Notes: generated by a model from the letters alone, not told the origin. Shown: positions 40,066 to 52,748, counted from the stretch's first letter. The stretch is DNA of 64,000 nucleotides from Quillaja saponaria (GCA_029379385.1 CM055608.1:31727048-31791047); one strand, 5' to 3'. Program-made: numbers and translations.

Positions 40066-43000
40066 ATGGCTTTGTCTTTTTCAGCTATCTCGGGACCCTT
40101 TGCGGAATGCTCAATTTCAAGACCTGTTCCTCTTTGCCCAGATGGTCGCAGAGTTTGCGTTCGTAGCTTCGGGGTAAGTTTTATCACCAGCATGCTCTGT
40201 ATGTAAAGTGGGAAATTTGAGTCAAAACTCAAAAATTGGGAAAGCAAAATGCTTGAAAATTTTCCTGCCTGCTTTTCCTTTGTTTTCCCAGCAACCAAAT
40301 GGGTTTTGAGATTTCTTGTGAGTTCTTAAGGTGTCTGTCTGAATTTGAAGCAGGAAAATTAACTGGGTATTCACTATTCACGAGCATTGTAAAGTTGCAT
40401 GATTGTAGAAAACTTTATGTGGACTCCATGTGGGAACTGAATTTTCAAATAATATAGTTAAGAACTACAAGAGAAAATCCATAATTAGGCAATATTTTTG
40501 TGAGATTTTAGTTTTTTAAACTTCACTGACAAACAATCAGTGATTGATTACAACGTAGGGAAGTTGGTGTGAGTCTTTGAGCGTATTAAAATTTGTTTTT
40601 TCTGTGGTATTTAGAGTGCAGCAAACAAGTTTCATCCAGTAGCGGGTGGTTGTCAGTTGCTGTATGGGGGAGCTGTGAATTTTTGCCAAAGATTTTCTGG
40701 CTTAAAACTATGGATACTTGAGAGGTTTAACTTTCAAGGGCCGAGTGAAAAAAGCAGACTATCAAATGGATTTAAGAGCATAAGAAATGAGGATAAAGAT
40801 CAGTCAGCACAGCATCTGGAAACAGCTTTATCAAATGAAAAAGGACCTGTTTCTGAAGGATCCTCAATGTTAAATGTCTCTAATGGTTAGCATTTTCATT
40901 ACAAATCTTATCTCAAGATTCTTGATTGCTCTTATTGCTATCTATCTTCATGATCTTTAATATAGATTTTTGTAATTCTTTGATTATTTTCCTCCCATCT
41001 CAAAATTCTGTAACTAATGTGATGAATATAAATAATGTAGATGCAATTATGCTCTACATTTCTATTAAGCTTGAATTAAAATAATCATGTATCAGCTTAT
41101 TAAAAGAAAATTATAATGATCATGTCTCTTGTTCTTACTGGAAAAATTCTCAGATTCTACCAAGGAAAAAACACAAAACAATAATAAATTTACGAATTTA
41201 ATTAAGTTTTCACTCAATTTTCCTCATCATTGTTCTCACTGAAATTGTCACGTCAGAGTCTCATTCAAGTTTGCTACAACCAAATTCCTCCAACCCTACT
41301 GTTCATAGTAGTAGAGCACCGTCACTCTGCATTGCTGTCATAGGAGCCACCGGTGAGCTGGCAAGGAGGAAAATATTTCCAGCACTATTTGCTCTGTACT
41401 ACAGTGGCTATCTTCCTGAGGTATATCAACTCTTGTGGCATTATTCAGTTAGATAGCGGTATATGTAGTTTCAATAGCTTTGTTAATATGGTGAAACAAG
41501 TGCTCAAAATTGCATTAGGCAGAGTCAAGCATTTATTCATTTCTATTTATATTTATTTAAATTTGTTAAGAAATTATGTGGGCTTTTGGTGTGTTGACGT
41601 CCACCCATCAATTTCTATTAGCATAGAAGAAGAACTAAATCTCATATAATTGAAGTAGCGCCCCTGTCATAGTATCATTTCTACATCTACATGTTTTCCG
41701 AATTCGTTTAGTAATTTTCTTGGTTTGCTTAATATGGCTGCAGAATGTTGGTATTTTTGGTTATTCAAGGAAGAATTTGACTGATGAAGACCTGCGATCC
41801 ATTATAGCTTCAACATTAACCTGCCGTGTTGATCACCAGTATGGTTCTCTTCTCTTTTCCCAGATTATTACCTTCTGTCTCCTGTCAAACGGATGCATGA
41901 CATTTTCAAACTACTTGACACTTTGTTCTTTTAGTTAATCAACTTTTTAATCGATCAGTTTATTTATCCTAGTTGGTGAAAATTAACTCCCAACTAAAAA
42001 CTTATCAAACTTTCTGGAAATTTGGCTTCCAGGCCTTTATGTGCTCATTAATGTGTGTGTGTGTGTGTGCGTGCGCTCGTGTGTGAGAGGGATTTAGATA
42101 TAGATGCAGAGATAGAAGGTCCATTGCAATCAAAAGAATGCAGTTTACATATCCCGTATTTCATTAGAGGCTTCTGATGCTAATTTTAATACTGTTGTCA
42201 AATGGTCATCAGTTGATTCTAAATCACAATCAAATTGATGCAGTGCATTTATAGCATGAAAAAATAATGTTCCTACTTCATGCCAAAAACAATATGCAAG
42301 AAATCATTGGCATTCATCATTTAGTCATCTTATTAGGATGTTTTACTTTTGTGCTAACTACTGTGGGAACCAAAATATTTCAGGGAGAATTGTGAAGACA
42401 AAATGGATGTTTTTCTTAGTAGAACACTCTACCTTAATGGAGGTTTTGATAACAAAGAAGGGATGTCAAAGCTCAATGCTCTTATGGAACAGATTGAGGT
42501 AATGCTGAACTACTAATGCCAAATAGCTTTCTGCTACACCAGTTCTGTCAACTCCACTTTATTCAGTCCATATGCTTTTTGATGATTGATCCTGTAACAG
42601 CTCACCTGCCTCAGGGTGGATCTAATGCTAACAGGATATTCTACCTTTCTGTGCCACAAGAGGCACTTCTAGATGTTGCATCATGTCTTGCTAGTAATGC
42701 TCAAACCCAGAAGGGCTGGAATCGTATAATAATTGAGAAACCATTTGGCTTTGATGCATTGTCTTCTCAGCGGTTGACACAATCTCTTCATTCTAAGTTT
42801 GTGGAGAATCAAATATACAGGTGTTTATATGTACACACACAGACATACTCTCTCTCTCTCTCTCTCTCTTCTTCCCTCCCCCACACAGGACACATGTTCA
42901 AGCAGGTCGCTTATATGTATACACATGGCTGGAGCCGCTTGAACGCACACTTAGTCACTGACTTATTGATTTACTATTGAAATTGAATTTTTTTTTTTTT

Positions 43001-44895
43001 TTTTCTTTCAGGATCGATCATCTTTTAGGAAGAAATCTTATTGAAAACCTCACCGTTTTAAGGTTTGCTAATCTAGTCTTTGAGCCACTCTGGAGCCGTA
43101 CATACATTCGCAATGTACAGGTAAGTTGGTAAGGTGTGATGATATTTGTGTTGTACCTTACTTTTTTAACATTTTTAGTAATCCACCTACTCCATATGTA
43201 ATATGCAGTACCTGCATTAAATTTCTAAATAAAATCATTGTAGGTCATTTTATCAGAGGACTTGGGTGTGCTGCCAGGAAGGTAATTGTAGTAAATGAAT
43301 TTTTGTTGTTCTTGAGTAGAATATCAAGCAGTTTGATCTACTGGTATAATTGACCTTGATATCGTCTCATGCAGATATTTTGATGGTTATGGAATCATAC
43401 GTGACGTCGTCCACAGTCATGTACTTCAAGCAATAGCATTGCTTGCTATGGAACCACCCATATGCTTTGATGGCGAAGACATTCGAAATGAAAAGGTACG
43501 GGTGCATGTTATACACATATCAGGGATCTAGTTATGTAACTCATGTTAGTAAGAAGCTTCTTTTCAGGTCAAAGTTCTGAGGTCCATTCGTAAATTGGAA
43601 CCTAGTGATGTCATTCTTGGCCAGTATAAAGCAAGTAGTGGAGACAAGATTGATGCATGCTTAAACACTCTGACACCCACTTATTTTGCTGCTGCCTTGT
43701 ATATCGATAATGCACGTTGGGATGGCGTTCCTTTTATGGTCAAAGCTGGCTTAGGACTCATCAAACACCGGTAAATTGATGTAATTTTATTACAATATCA
43801 TTTATACTGCAAATCCAAAGTCCCCTTCTCGGGCCTTATTTTACTCTCTTTTCTCCATCTCTCACCTGCATTTGTGGCTATCTCCCTTGATGCCCATCAT
43901 TTTAATTCCAAGTTCTTTTTTATTCTTTTCTCTTTTACTCAATAAATTGCATACATGTGAATCTACGTATATTTATTTTCATACTTGATATGATATGTCT
44001 ATATATATATGTTCTCGAAATTTATGAATTTGTAAAATCCATAGGAGGTGTATGAATAAAAACTGCCGACATAACTTTTCTGGATAAAGACTGCGACGAA
44101 TTTTGCTTTGGTCACCCTCAAAGAAAATAAGGATCCCGCCTTTGCCATTGGTCAACTCTACTCTTTTTGTTGTTAGGAAATGAAGATTTAGAGATGTTTT
44201 ATGGATGCTATTTGACTATTTGCATGTTTGGGTCCCTTATAATGATATGTTGATTTTGAGCCGATGATGTGGAAATTGTTTGAGGTGTAAATTTTGAATA
44301 ATTATTATTTGATTACCTAAATTAGCTGTGTATAATGCAGGATGGAGATACGTATACAGTTTCATCATGTTCCAGGAAACATTTATCGTGAGCGAATTGG
44401 GCATAATATTGACCTTTCGACCAATGAGCTCATAATACGTGATGCACCTGATGAAGCAATTCTGTTAAGAGTTAACAATAAGATTCCAGGCTTGGCATTG
44501 CAACTGGATTCTCCTGAACTGAATTTACTCTACAAGGAAAAGTAAGCACAGCAATAACTTGTTAGCTGCCAACTTACATATAGTAAGTAATGCCAACAAT
44601 TACACATACAGCATAGTTACCAATTTTAAGTTGCCTGCTTTTACATTAATATTGTAGGTATAATGTTGAGGTGCCTGATTCATATGAACATCTTCTGCTT
44701 GATGTCATTGATGGGGACAACCATCTCTTTATGAGAGATGACGAGCTTGCGGCTGCATGGAACATTCTAACTCCGATTCTACATGAGATAGACAAAGGCA
44801 ATGTAGCGCCGGAGCTGTATGAGGCAGGGGGTCGAGGTCCAGTTGGAGCTTACTATCTCTGGGCAAAACATGGTGTCCGTTGGGCAGAGGACTAA
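40066..44895 (+). CDS. G6PD4: Glucose-6-phosphate 1-dehydrogenase 4, chloroplast type (G6PD4)
   Basis: Twelve coding exons join to 622 residues: 40066-40173, 40615-40885, 41257-41420, 41744-41838, 42384-42498, 42615-42820, 43012-43120, 43244-43281, 43375-43495, 43568-43770, 44341-44541 and 44658-44895. The first 150 or so residues are a Ser-rich, weakly conserved stretch that fits a plastid transit peptide plus linker. The dehydrogenase domain follows: GATGELA (156-162; active enzymes have GASGDLA), EKPFG (292-296), and RIDHLLGR (320-327; active enzymes have RIDHYLGKE). The substrate-binding Lys of that last motif is replaced by Arg327 and the Tyr by Leu. These changes mark the G6PD4 class, which in Arabidopsis is reported to lack activity and to act as a partner of G6PD1. 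All phases agree and no break was found. NIMIN follows 1 kb downstream, as in Arabidopsis (from memory). Confidence 0.95.
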
Positions 44896-44970
44896 AAAAG
44901 CTGTCAAGAATGACCACATGTATGATGTTGGCAAATAAGTTACCTCAACCAGAGTGAATAAAACTCCACG

Positions 44971-44995
44971 CCCCCCCCCCCCCCCCCCCCCCCCC
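44971..44995 (+). repeat. Run of 25 cytosines in the G6PD4 3' region
   Basis: An uninterrupted C run lies 75 bp after the G6PD4 stop and just after an AATAAA signal (44957-44962). It is followed by a TCCCACCCCC stretch. The minus strand is the matching G run, which could form a G-quadruplex. Such runs are rare in AT-rich plant DNA and the exact length may be unreliable. Confidence 0.9.
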
Positions 44996-45640
44996 TCCCA
45001 CCCCCGGTGTTCATATATAAAATGATGGAAGAGGCTTAGGGGATGACCTTATGAAGATATGATCTTCATGTTGATCACACTAGACTTGCAAAGTTACAAC
45101 CTCCATAAATTGGAGCACAGCCACTTGTTTAAAAGAAAGAAATTTCTTTTCTTATCCCCTATGACATTCCAACTTTTTTTTTTTTTTATACCTATGAAAT
45201 TCCAATTATTCTTGCCTTTATGAACATCAAATTTTGCAATAGTAATCATCGCCTTTTTGCGTGCTCAAGATAAAGGGGAACATTTCTTTTGGGCTTTGGG
45301 GATAATACCTCTAGTAAGCATTTCATGGGGTCACCTTATTTATGTTATAACTAGATTCCAATTTCCGAATGACTTCACTAGGTTTCCAATTCACGAATGG
45401 ACCCAATAAGATGCCACATATATTATGTCATGATGAAGAAGGCGTCAGACATGAGCCATACTCTCGCTAGTTTGAAACATTACGCTATGGGCGCTGACGA
45501 CCTTGGCTTTGAAAAAGGTGCTTTACCAAATTCCCACTATACTCCACTTTAGACGAAGATGAGATTTCTACCAAAAAAAAAAAAGACGAAGATGAGAAAA
45601 AATAAATAGGCATCCTTGCAATTCATTTTATCTGCAAGCC
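44996..45640. other. Intergenic between G6PD4 and NIMIN
   Basis: No gene was recognised. Short T-rich (45173-45187) and A-rich (45573-45585) runs are present. Confidence 0.5.
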
Positions 45641-45641
45641 T

Positions 45642-45869
45642 TTGACACTTGTCATTGACTCAATTTGACACGATTTTAGTTCATAAAGAAACTCAGTCAT
45701 TGGCTCATTGGCCAACAAGCCATACTCTGCTCTCAATCTCCATATTCTAAGTTTGTAATTACATTATAATACTGTAGTACATGTTGTAAGGGAAACTCAG
45801 TGTATGTTTCCTCTCTCTCTCTCTCTCTTCTTTTTCTTTCAGATACATACATACACAGAGGAACGTGAC
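45642..45869 (+). promoter_or_regulatory. NIMIN promoter and leader with TTGAC cluster and CT run
   Basis: Three TTGAC cores lie within 29 bp (45642, 45655 and 45665), about 200 bp before the NIMIN start. The middle one is a full W-box (TTGACT), the site bound by WRKY factors in salicylate-responsive promoters. A CT dinucleotide run at about 45812-45828 lies in the likely leader. Function is inferred from motif and gene family only. Confidence 0.45.
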
Positions 45870-46208
45870 ATGGAAGAAGCAAGAAAGAAGAGGAAGTTAG
45901 AGAATGACAAAGAAGATGAAGAGGAAAAGATGGAAGAGTTCTTTTCTTTGATAAGAAGTACAAAAGATCGTTTAAGAATTGGGTCAAATGGGTCCAAGGA
46001 GAAAGACAAGAAGGCAGCAGGCATTTGGAATCCCAGGTTCAAACCAGAAGATTTCATGGAAGATCATGAGAAACTGTGCAAGAGTGATGATGGTTCAACT
46101 CAAGCTGAACCTTCTAATAAAGAAGTAAAAGAAATGGCAACAGCAGAAGCTAAAAAAGAAGATGAAGAGAAAGAAGGTAATGATTTAGACCTAAAGCTTT
46201 CTTTGTAA
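45870..46208 (+). CDS. NIMIN: NIM1/NPR1-interacting protein (NIMIN)
   Basis: A small nuclear regulator that binds NPR1 and dampens salicylate-dependent defence genes. The single exon encodes 112 residues. The N-terminus is basic then acidic (MEEARKKRKL), with a likely nuclear signal in RKKRK. MEEFFSLIRS (21-30) resembles the DXFFK motif of NIMIN1/2. WNPRFKPEDF (53-62) carries the EDF motif shared by NIMIN1 and NIMIN3. The protein ends in an EAR repression motif LDLKLSL (106-112). An upstream in-frame ATG at 45804 would add 22 residues of pyrimidine-coded, hydrophobic sequence. The ATG at 45870 is preferred because it begins the conserved acidic part and lies in a better context. In Arabidopsis NIMIN3 (At1g09415, from memory) sits between G6PD4 and a PPR gene, the same order as here. 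Confidence 0.9.
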   Translation: MEEARKKRKLENDKEDEEEKMEEFFSLIRSTKDRLRIGSNGSKEKDKKAAGIWNPRFKPEDFMEDHEKLCKSDDGSTQAEPSNKEVKEMATAEAKKEDEEKEGNDLDLKLSL

Positions 46209-46559
46209 AAATGTGTAATGGAGATGGACTTCCAGTGATGCAACTGTAAAACTGTTGACCTTATATGATGGGTATAGTACACTGGAAATGATCCACCCAC
46301 CCTTTATTGTTAATGGTAGACTTATTTTATGTGAGTGCTTAATCTGTCACTCAAAAAAATGTTGTGCAAATTCAAAGTTTCCCACTGATTCAGAAGTGGT
46401 AAAAGTCTTTTTGATGTTCAAGAATATAGAATTGAATCACATTCAGTGCAGCTTGGGCTTTATGAGATTAAATTAAAACTGCAAACCAATATGTCCAATC
46501 AACATACAGTGAACAGCAATATATAGCTTAGACATGATAAAGGAGAAAAGGGAAAAAAA

Positions 46560-46789
46560 GATATTGAAATTAAAATTGAGAAGAAAAGAGACCACTAATT
46601 AAGGGCATCTTTAAAAGTCTGTCGTTACAGACTCGTCTAGTAGAACATTGACCCTTCACTACGCCAAGAGAAACAAACTTTCAACAGGTGGAGCAGGCCA
46701 GCAACCATGAACTTGGACTCTTCTTTTATTTATAATTATAAACACATAAAAGTAAAGAGAACAAGAACTATAGCACGTAGCAGAAATCA
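46560..46789. repeat. Direct repeat, copy 1 (about 230 bp)
   Basis: Matches 47407-47630 in the same orientation with scattered substitutions and small gaps. Shared landmarks are GAGAAGAAAAGA, AAGGGCATCTTTAAAAGTC, TTACAGACTCGTCTAG, CAAGAGAAACAAA, ATGAACTTGGACT and AGAGAACAAGAACTA. Confidence 0.85.
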
Positions 46790-47406
46790 TAATGCACAGA
46801 CATATCATCCCAATATCTTCTTTCAAATTGGATCTATCATAATGCACAGACATATACATCATTTGATGTTCATTCAATCAACGTCCAAAGCTATGTGTCA
46901 CAGTGTTGGTGTGCGGGTGTCAGGATATGTCAAGAAAAGGATGTTACGGATGGTAGTTAATACTTCAGAGGATGTGGCAGCTGATGCCTCTTATCATTTG
47001 ATGAGATCTCATTTCCATGCCACGTTTAAGATATGGTGTTGAAGAAAGGGCTAGATTATGGACCTAGAGCTCCTAAATCTGCTAGAGTAAGTAATTGCTG
47101 GGATTCAATATTTTGTTTAATGCTTCCCATTATACTTCTGTTTGTAATATATTCTAATTTTATAACTTTGTTATTGTTTCCCAGAGAAGGGTGCCTTACT
47201 TCTAAGAAGATTGTTGAGGATGGTTAAACTTGTGCTTTCGAATTACTAGCATTCTTAGTTGGCAAGTTGTTTCACAAACTGCCAAAATCAAAGTTACTCT
47301 TTTTGGTTATTTGATCAGTATTATTTATTGACTTAGAAAGTCCCTAGTGATTTCCAGAAATACCCAGTCATATTTTAATGGTTTCAATACAATCTCTTTC
47401 ATAAAG

Positions 47407-47630
47407 GAAATATTGAAAACTGAGAAGAAAAGAACCCACTAACTAAGGGCATCTTTAAAAGTCCGTCATTACAGACTCGTCTAGCAGTCGTCTACCCTTC
47501 ACTCCCCAAGAGAAACAAATTTTCAATAGGTGGGGCAGGCCACCAATCATGAACTTGGACTGTTCTTCAATTTAATACATAAAAGTCTTGCCTTTAAAAG
47601 AGAACAAGAACTAAAGAAAGTAGCAGAACT
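47407..47630. repeat. Direct repeat, copy 2 (about 225 bp)
   Basis: Second copy of the repeat at 46560-46789, offset by about 845 bp. No inverted ends or target duplications were recognised, so a local segmental duplication is as likely as a mobile element. Confidence 0.85.
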
Positions 47631-48529
47631 AACCTCAACCTCGACAAATTTATCAAATAACTACTAGGTAAAAGAAAAATTGAAAAACCAAACTCACCTT
47701 CAAGAAGCTTGATCAAGAGCCAGAAACTCCATCATGCTGTATTACAAACTTCTAATATTTTCTCGCGTCAAAGTTCCAGCTTATCCCACCTACCATGGGT
47801 CCCACTTGAGGTGAGAAGTTTTTGTATCCTTCAGATATTAGGTGTACACATACATGCAACAGTCGGCAGCCCCACCAGGTATTTCTAATATGTTGAATCA
47901 TCAAGCAGGTCTTATAGGTGAAACAAGCACACCAAACTAGCAAAAATGAAAGGTCTAGTGGAAAGAAAGTGACAACACTTGAAGAAGAAGAGGTAGAAAA
48001 TATGACAATGACATCTAGGGAAACTTTTGGCATTGCCGATGGCCAATTAACAATCTGCATGAAGTAGAAACAAGTAATTAAGGCCATACAGCGAAGGTGA
48101 AAATGGTCTTGGAACCTGCATGAACTCTTCAATTGAACAGGAAGATTTTTCAAGGCTGGACTGGGAATTGGGAAATATGTCAATGTGGTTAATTTTAGTA
48201 AAATAATACTGGGATGATCATTCGATACTAGAAGAGAGAAATATAGAGGGTTATTCCTCAAGCTTATGTATTAATGACTGGATTACAAGAAAAGTAAATG
48301 CGGAGACTTTACCAAGGGAAGTCTGTTAATGGCCTTCTCAACGTTAATGACAATGTTGATATTGACGAAGACAAGCCTGATCTTCAAAAAAACCACCATA
48401 TCCTCGTCTCTCTTCTGTTCTGAACAGTTGTACATAAAGTCTTTCCTTTCGTCAACTCAAAAGAGAGCAACTGTACCCACCACATGGGCCTTGCTCTGAG
48501 GCTGTGTGCAATTGGGTTTCATCACTCGC

Positions 48530-50440
48530 CAAATAGTCTCTGCAAGAACAACAGACATCCTTAAAATGATGAAACCTATTGGGATCCCTCAAAATGATCT
48601 CTCTCCAGTGACTTTTGCTATCAATTTGATTGCAGAATGATAGTCCCCACAAACCCGAAGATTTTATATTACTCTAATTGCCAGCCCTCGTGGCACATTT
48701 AGGAGCCCATGCCCTTTGCGATCTCCCTTTGTAAACATATGTACTTTCTTCTCCACCTCAATCCCACAACTGCCAGGTGATTTGCTCATGCTCCTGCATC
48801 TCTTTTTTCTTTTCTTTTCTTTTCTTTTATTTTTATTTTCCGAAGCTCTTCAATATCTCCCCATCTATCTCAGGATGCATACAAATTTGAGAGCAAGATG
48901 TAATACCCAGCATTTTCAGGCTCAAGCTTTACAAGTTTCTTGGCTGCAACTTCAGCCAAATTCATCTTCAATGGGTCTTGCATGAATAAAGAATAGCATC
49001 TGCTTCCATTGGCATCTTATCTATTAGTTTCATTGCCTCATTTATTTGCCTGCTCGGTAAACAAACCAACCTTGCAAGCATAGTGTTCCGTTCTTGGCTC
49101 CATTTGACATATGCTTTACATTTACTCAAATAGCTTAACACCTTGTTCCACGTTCCATTAAGCTACAAGCTGAAAGAACTCCAACAAAGGTAACATCATT
49201 TGGTGCAAATCCTGAATGGCACATCTCGTGGAATACTTGTATAGCGTCCTCTCCCAAGCCATGCATGGGACCCTGTGATTATAGCGTTCCACATAACATT
49301 CTTCGGAGCAAACCTATTAAATAGTTGTTTTGATTTTGCAAGATTGCCACATTTGATGTACATAGTTATCAGAACTGCGGCAACATATACATCAAGATCA
49401 AAATGGGATCTCACCAACTGGGCATGAACCTCTCTCCTATGATCAAGGCTCGCCAATTGCTGGCACATACAGGAAGAACACTGATTAGTGAAGGGAAGTT
49501 AAGCCTAATCCTTTCCCTTTGAATCCTAGCAAACATCTCTAATGCTTCCAACTCAAAATCTTTCCGTTCATAAACCTTAATTATCATTGCACTCCATGTC
49601 AAATCATCCGTCTCCTTCATTTGGTCAAAGATAGATATTGCTTTAGCTACCTCTCCACGCTGGCCAAACTCTAGTATCATTTCATGTCAAGCAATAATTT
49701 ACATCAAGGGCATGGCATCAAATAGCTCTGAAGCCTCTTCAACCCTCTCGCATTGAGTGTTACCCATTAGCATTGCTGTCCAAGATACTCATCTTTCTCA
49801 TGCATCAGTGCTTCAAACAGCTTCCTAGCAACATCAACCTGTTGATTACGCACATACCCAGAAATCATTGGATTCCAAATAATGACATTTCTACGCGGCA
49901 TCTCATCAAAAATCTCACGAGATTAAGCCAAACGGCCCTTCCTGACAATATCCTCCAATCATATTAGTCTGTACCACTACATCTTTGGCAGGCATCATTT
50001 CAAGAGCCTGCAGGCCTCATCAACTCGACCTTCTTGAAGTAACCCGCCTAACATTACTGTACATGACACAACATTCTTTTATGGCATTTTCCAAAACAGC
50101 GATTCTGCCTCTGAAATTATACCCTATTGCACATATCCCCGTCCCTAACCATCACATTCCATGAAACAAAAGTCCTCTCAGACATTGTATCAAAAAATTT
50201 CCTTGCTTTAGAAACCAATCCATTCTCGACATAACCAGAGATCAAACTGTTCCCAGAAACAGGATTCCTTTGAGGGATCCTATCAAAAAGAATCTGGGCT
50301 TTTCATGCAGCTGATTGTTTTGGAAGTAACCAGTAATGATCGAGTTCCAACTTCCAAGTACTTATGCTTCTTTCATGCATTTGATTAAACACCCTCCGAG
50401 CATCTTCAATTTGACCAACGCGATCGTAGCTTAAAACCTG
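48530..50440 (-). pseudogene. DYW-class pentatricopeptide repeat (PPR) protein pseudogene
   Basis: DYW-type PPR proteins edit cytidines in organelle RNA. On the minus strand PPR repeats are readable in changing frames: VGQIEDARRVFNQM near 50420-50380, GYVENGLVSKARKFFDTM near 50245-50190, AISIFDQMKETDDLTWSAMI near 49655-49590, and DVYVAAVLITMYIKCGNL with [10 protein letters not shown] near 49395-49270. The far C-terminal block ILRDPNRFHHFKD and CCSCRDY lies near 48596-48530. There one extra T after the TAT codon pushes the closing TGG (Trp) out of frame. Many stops and shifts break the rest. In Arabidopsis the gene between NIMIN3 and the WAT1 gene is the DYW protein At1g09410 (from memory), so this looks like a decayed ortholog and not a stray copy. 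Confidence 0.88.
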
Positions 50441-52701
50441 ACAATTGGAAGCTATTTCTACTCTAGTACAGTATAATCTTCAAGAAATGAACCTAAATAG
50501 CATTTGATTTCACAACCCAAATGAGAAAACAAAGAAATTAAACAGAAAATAGATTACTCAAATTCTTTTATCTTCTATAGATAATTGAACAGTAACCAGC
50601 TAAACTAAAAGTTCAAATCTTTCTGTCCACGGAATCGGAAGGGATGACAACAACAAAACTGTAGGTAGTTCGTTGAGTCACAGAACCGGGAATGTGTCAA
50701 CTTGCTCAACAGAAAAATAATGGGAGGACGAAATGTTGGGGGTAAAAAAGGTCATTGTCTCTCCGAAGCTTCTTTTTTTGATAGTTTATTACTACGCTTT
50801 AAGGCTCAAACTTTGGGCTTCACTCTTGGGCCTAGACTTAGTAATGAAACTAAATTTACTAATTTACCCTTGATTTTGGGAGAGGAGAATAGAGCAAAAA
50901 ATAATATTTTATCTGGAGAGGAGTTTAGAAAAAAAAAAAAAAAAAAAGACACTTTAATTTGGGAGTTAAGCAAATGAATAGAGGTGATAAATGATAAGAT
51001 ACTATTTTTGTTTGGGAATTGAAAGGGAGATATGATAAGATAATATAATATATTATTACGTTTTTAACATGTTTGATTTAAATATTAGGAAGTATTTAAT
51101 AAAAAATAAATAGGGATATATTATTCATAACATATAAAAATTATAATATACTTTATCATCTCCTTCTAAATCTTCCTAATTTGAAGAAATTAAAAAAGTG
51201 AACCTTGAAAGGGTGCCCTCCATTTACTAATAATTTTTCTTTTTATTTTTTAAGAAAAAAAAAAAAAAAAAACTCTTCAAACAAGGAATATGTATGCTCC
51301 CTCCATTCCCTAAATCCTAATAGACCCTTAATTTGACATCTTTAGTAGTTAAAGTAACAATTGATTAACTCCTATATTCAGAAAATAATTAATTTTAATA
51401 CAAACAACTTAATTTCTTACTTTCTTTTCAATTTTCCATTTAAAAAGAAAAGAAGAAGATAACTTCATCTCTTTTAATATTTGTATTACTCACTAGATTA
51501 ACTTTAGGAAAAAATTGAAGCAAATGGTACAAGTTTAACCCTAGCTATATATATCCTTATATCACCATGATCCTAATTAATTCCTTACCTAAGCCAAAAG
51601 ATAAGAGCTACATGATGATTGAAATCCTAGATCATTGCTAAATCAAGGACTATTTATATATATTGGGAACCAAAATTTGAGTGTAAAATAAGAACAAGAA
51701 TAGTAAGATCCATAAAATTTGCGTAAACTGCACAAAATCAATATAACCACTCCTTTACATAAAATGACAAATTTGATAAGAAATTGTTACATATGTATAA
51801 AAAAAAAAAATTTGGAACACGTTACACTTATTTTATTTTATGATTTGCTCACGTTTTCTCTGCAACTATGTCCATTAAAAGGAAATGAAATTCATGACCT
51901 TAAAGGAATAATTAATACATTGTGTCTCTTCAAAGAAGTGTATAATGTTATCAATTTTCTTTTTATAAACTTATTCTCGTGAGATAAAGAATAAAATGAC
52001 AAACACTTTAACAGATATATAGATGGGACCCATTTAAGAGAAAAACGTGTTACCAATTTCACTTTCAATTTAGAGTTCGTCCGATCTAAAAGTTGGTGTG
52101 TTCATGAGTAATTAACTAAGGATGGTAAATACATGCAACATATATTTATTTTCAGAGATTTATGTATAAATAGTAGCCCTTTTTTTCTAATAATCTTCTA
52201 ATTGATACTTAATTAGACAAAATAATTATATACTTAACATCCAGACAGTCTAAAATATATTTTTTGCTTTTAAGATTTTATATTTTAAAAATTTATGTGT
52301 TATTCATACCAATTTATGTGTATAGTAATTTTACTTTAATCAAATATATATTATTTATGACTTAGTCACTACCTAAAATATATTAGTTTTGTTGAGTATG
52401 CTAATTTGTTATTTTACCAATTAATAGGGTGGGACCCAAATAACAAAATGGGCCCCAATATTGTTTTTAGTGATCATGGGTGTACACAATTTGGTTGCTT
52501 AAGTCTCTGAACGTAGCAAAGCTGTCAAGAGCCTTAGACAAAAACCGAAAGCGTCTAAAAATTGTAGTGGCTACCACACTTGTCCCCATGCAGATTGATG
52601 ACCAGGTGTTGCAAGAAATCAATCTTCAGAACGTTTTTTTTTACACTTTATCATGCAAGAATATTGTCTTTAACTTCATTTCTGTTTGGCTTCCTCTTCT
52701 T

Positions 52702-52708
52702 TATATAG
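52702..52708 (+). promoter_or_regulatory. Probable TATA box of the WAT1-type gene
   Basis: TATATAG in a pyrimidine-rich context, about 137 bp before the start codon and just before the CTTT array. Position fits a leader of about 100 bp. Confidence 0.45.
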
Positions 52709-52747
52709 ATCTTCTATATATCACACTTCCCCATTCTCATCCCTAAT

Positions 52748-52748
52748 T

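Larger units (their letters stand above)
46209..48529. other. Intergenic stretch with a dispersed duplication
   Basis: Apart from the two-copy direct repeat listed separately, I see no recognisable gene. A 169-codon minus-strand ORF at 47752-48261 has no family features. Confidence 0.5.

Noticed and set aside
45804..45869. Upstream in-frame ATG as the NIMIN start
   Set aside because: The added 22 residues come from a CT-rich leader and are not part of the conserved family N-terminus.
47752..48261. 169-codon minus-strand ORF
   Set aside because: Composition is that of chance coding in T-rich DNA. No domain, signal or conserved neighbour supports it.
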